A DNA stretch of 7,173 bases, from contig CAKUQA010000060.1 in the NCBI GenBank assembly GCA_934675225.1, positions 1 to 7,173 of the forward strand. The letters are read 5' to 3'. Origin of the DNA: an uncultured Candidatus Melainabacteria bacterium. GTDB lineage: Bacteria; Cyanobacteriota; Vampirovibrionia; Gastranaerophilales; Gastranaerophilaceae. This document shows, piece by piece, positions 5,774 to 7,173 of this stretch (within the stretch, counting starts at the first letter, position 1; each line of letters starts with the position of its first letter). The notes below the pieces were generated by a model. The model was given only the letters and a program-made list of their open reading frames with translations. It was not told the origin of the DNA and did no database searches. Position numbers and translations under genes: made by a program.

Positions 5774-6745
5774 TTAAACTCCATTTTTCAAGGGACTATA
5801 TGTCCCTTTTATTTCGTTTATAATTTCTTTGATTTCTTCCGAAATGTCATTTTGATCCTTAATATTGTCTTTTACAAGAGATGCAAATTCTGCTTTTTTA
5901 AATTCGTGTAAGCCTCTGTGTTTAAAAAATTCTTCTAAAAATTCTACTTTAGATGTACTGTTTTCGAGCCCTTCAATTGGTGCTATTGATATGTTTTGTG
6001 TTGCATAATTCAAGGTTCGTTTTATTAATGAATTTGGAAGCATATCCTCAAATTCTCCGCTTTTAAGTAAATGAATTTTGTCTATAGAGCGAAGTTTTGG
6101 TTTAATTTCTTCGAGATTATTTTTTGCATCATTATCAAGAAGAACAAATATTGGAATTTTTAAACATTCAGCAAAGTTATAAAAATATTTTACAACTTGG
6201 TTTTTCCCCCCTGCAGAAATAACATGAATTCCATGCTCATCAAAGTTGTAATTGCAAAGCCGAGAAAATTCCGGTAATAAAATTTCTTCTGTAATTCCTT
6301 CACATAAAATGATTTTTTTTACGGGAAATCCAAAATTATTTTTTTCTGACGATGGGTTAGCCAAAGATTTTAACCATTTTAAGTTATTTGGAATATCAGT
6401 TGGTAACATTTGAATTATTGCATTGTTATTAATTTTATTTTTTAAAAGTTTTTGAGCATTTGAAGTTAAATTAAAAATGGAATTTTCATAATCAAAAAGC
6501 TTTTGATTAATTATTAATGTATTTTCAACTGGAATTAATGAAGAATTGATTATTTTTTCAGCTAATTCTGTTATTTTTTCATATTCCATTTCGTCTAATT
6601 CATGTTTTTTTATTTTGGGTTCAATCAGGTTATTTATTATAATGTCTTTAAACACCCTAAGATATTTAGTCTCTGTTTCTTTAAAACGAGTTAATCTGTC
6701 TATAGATATTATTAATTGATTTTCTGTTAATGGTTTTATTTTCAA
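5774..6745 (-). CDS. Stand-alone OLD-type TOPRIM domain protein
   Basis: The 323-residue protein carries a TOPRIM fold like that of OLD-family nucleases, at about residues 142-238. The conserved Glu sits in KKIILCEGITEEILLP (Glu149, with Glu153/154), the Gly-rich turn in HVISAGGKNQVV (174-185), the metal-binding Asp pair in IFVLLDNDA (Asp204, Asp206), and a later acidic motif in SGEFEDMLP (229-237). These residues would bind divalent metal for DNA or RNA cleavage. The N-terminal ~140 residues are Lys/Glu/Asn-rich and probably helical. They show no Walker A or B motif, so the ABC ATPase half of classical OLD proteins is missing. The C-terminal 80 residues are helical and charged. The start is TTG (6743-6745), with AGGA 8 nt upstream; an in-frame stop about 30 nt further up leaves no better start. 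No ATPase or helicase partner is next to it. A defence or DNA-repair role is inference only. Confidence 0.75.
   Translation of the reverse strand: MKIKPLTENQLIISIDRLTRFKETETKYLRVFKDIIINNLIEPKIKKHELDEMEYEKITELAEKIINSSLIPVENTLIINQKLFDYENSIFNLTSNAQKLLKNKINNNAIIQMLPTDIPNNLKWLKSLANPSSEKNNFGFPVKKIILCEGITEEILLPEFSRLCNYNFDEHGIHVISAGGKNQVVKYFYNFAECLKIPIFVLLDNDAKNNLEEIKPKLRSIDKIHLLKSGEFEDMLPNSLIKRTLNYATQNISIAPIEGLENSTSKVEFLEEFFKHRGLHEFKKAEFASLVKDNIKDQNDISEEIKEIINEIKGTYSPLKNGV
5790..5812 (+). terminator. Rho-independent terminator of the flagellar operon
   Basis: AAGGGAC (5790-5796) pairs with GTCCCTT (5802-5808) around a TATAT loop, followed by TTATT. It begins 30 nt after the flgE-like stop. The hairpin lies within the last 13 or so codons of the convergent minus-strand TOPRIM gene. 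On the minus strand there is no U-tract, so it acts in the plus direction only. Confidence 0.8.
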
Positions 6746-6753
6746 AATTTTAT

Positions 6754-6757
6754 TCCT
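6754..6757 (-). promoter_or_regulatory. Ribosome binding site fixing the TTG start of the TOPRIM gene
   Basis: On the minus strand, AGGA lies 8 nt before the TTG at 6743-6745. No ATG or GTG is available in frame before the upstream stop codon, so this site supports the TTG start. Confidence 0.65.
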
Positions 6758-6821
6758 GATTGTAACATTTATTAATTAATTCTTGAGAATATAGCAATTT
6801 TTTCTATGTTTGTTTTTTTTA

Positions 6822-6827
6822 TATAAT
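6822..6827 (+). promoter_or_regulatory. Predicted -10 box of the downstream gene
   Basis: A perfect TATAAT lies 20 nt before the GTG at 6848, after a T-rich stretch. No convincing -35 is found 16-18 bp upstream. A TTGAGA at 6783-6788 instead pairs (16-bp spacer) with a weaker TATGTT at 6805-6810. The leader would be short (about 14 nt), just including the GGAG site. Confidence 0.4.
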
Positions 6828-6836
6828 AGTAGTAGT

Positions 6837-6840
6837 GGAG
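6837..6840 (+). promoter_or_regulatory. Ribosome binding site fixing the GTG start at 6848
   Basis: GGAG (within TGGAGTGG) lies 7 nt before the GTG at 6848-6850. The next in-frame ATG is at least 80 codons into the frame, so the site decides for GTG. Confidence 0.7.
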
Positions 6841-6847
6841 TGGAATT

Positions 6848-7173
6848 GTGTATTCATTAAAGATTGATAACCCTCAATACAATCATTATAACACAGTAAA
6901 GTCTGTGGGTGTATCTAATGTTACAAATCCTATTGAGACAAAAGCAGTTCCGGCTTTTACTGCAAATAATCCGCAAATTAATCAAGTTCCTTATAATCAA
7001 GCATTAACTTCTTCAAGGTTTCGAACAGAACTTGTTTCAAATGATGAGAAAGCAAAATATAATGAATTAGTTAAAATCGTTGACAGAGATACTCGTAAAC
7101 AATTAAACACTATGTTAAAAACGGGTGCATTATTAAATGCGGATTCAAATGATAATTCAACAACTTTAGATAA
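6848..7173 (+). CDS. Unidentified protein, 5' part only (partial)
   Basis: A frame starting at GTG 6848 stays open for 108 codons to the window edge. The N-terminus (MYSLKIDNPQYNHYNTVKSV...) has no signal peptide or membrane segment. The first ~60 residues are Asn/Pro/Thr-rich and probably disordered. A charged helical section follows: ELVSNDEKAKYNELVKIVDR, then DTRKQLNTMLKTGALLNADS. The codon use and the well-spaced SD support a real gene. I do not recognise a family. Lack of a signal peptide plus a disordered start would be compatible with a cytosolic protein or a non-Sec export substrate, but nothing decides. It is divergent from the TOPRIM gene across about 100 bp. Confidence 0.7.
   Translation, partial: MYSLKIDNPQYNHYNTVKSVGVSNVTNPIETKAVPAFTANNPQINQVPYNQALTSSRFRTELVSNDEKAKYNELVKIVDRDTRKQLNTMLKTGALLNADSNDNSTTLD

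Noticed and set aside
6779..6790. Short palindrome ATTCT-TG-AGAAT in the divergent region
   Set aside because: Five-base arms in AT-rich intergenic DNA are expected by chance, and it does not line up with a clear promoter.

Overview
The window is AT-rich bacterial DNA that looks like a gut-type non-photosynthetic cyanobacterial relative (Melainabacteria/Vampirovibrionia, probably Gastranaerophilales). This is an inference from three points. A Ycf23/DUF561 gene, a family typical of cyanobacteria and plastids, lies next to an MlaE-type permease and flagellar genes. The genes use AT-rich codons with clear Shine-Dalgarno sites. One secreted protein carries an LE..FG heptad-like motif that I associate with this group from memory only. 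No database search was possible.

Layout. Positions 1-116 hold the 3' end of an unidentified plus-strand gene. It is followed by a strong bidirectional terminator (146-175) shared with the convergent ycf23-like gene (200-958, minus). The intergenic region 959-1109 carries a good minus-strand promoter for ycf23. Its -35 half lies inside a perfect 17-bp palindrome of PerR/Fur-box type. On the plus strand come a PDZ-less HtrA-like secreted serine protease (1110-1814), an MlaE/TGD1-like lipid-transport permease with a GTG start (1865-2593), and a secreted Tyr/Asn-rich protein with a coiled-coil core (2679-3497).

A tight flagellar operon follows: fliJ-like (3586-4074), fliK-like (4078-4923) and a hook/rod family gene, best read as flgE (4923-5759). 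Their junctions are 3 nt apart and then overlapping by 1 nt, and the operon ends in a rho-independent terminator (5790-5812). The usual flgD between fliK and flgE is absent. These proteins would act together in hook assembly: FliJ in type III export, FliK in hook-length measurement, and the hook subunit itself.

Convergent to the operon is a stand-alone OLD-type TOPRIM protein (5776-6745 region, minus, TTG start). Across a divergent ~100-bp intergenic region, an unidentified plus-strand gene with a GTG start (6848) runs off the end of the window. The envelope genes (protease, MlaE, secreted protein) and the flagellar genes suggest a didermic, motile cell.

Most notable for follow-up are the PerR-like operator over the ycf23 promoter, the orphan TOPRIM protein beside the flagellar operon, and the Tyr/Asn-rich secreted protein. 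No mobile element, CRISPR array, tRNA or rRNA was seen. No gene-free stretch exceeds 300 bases.
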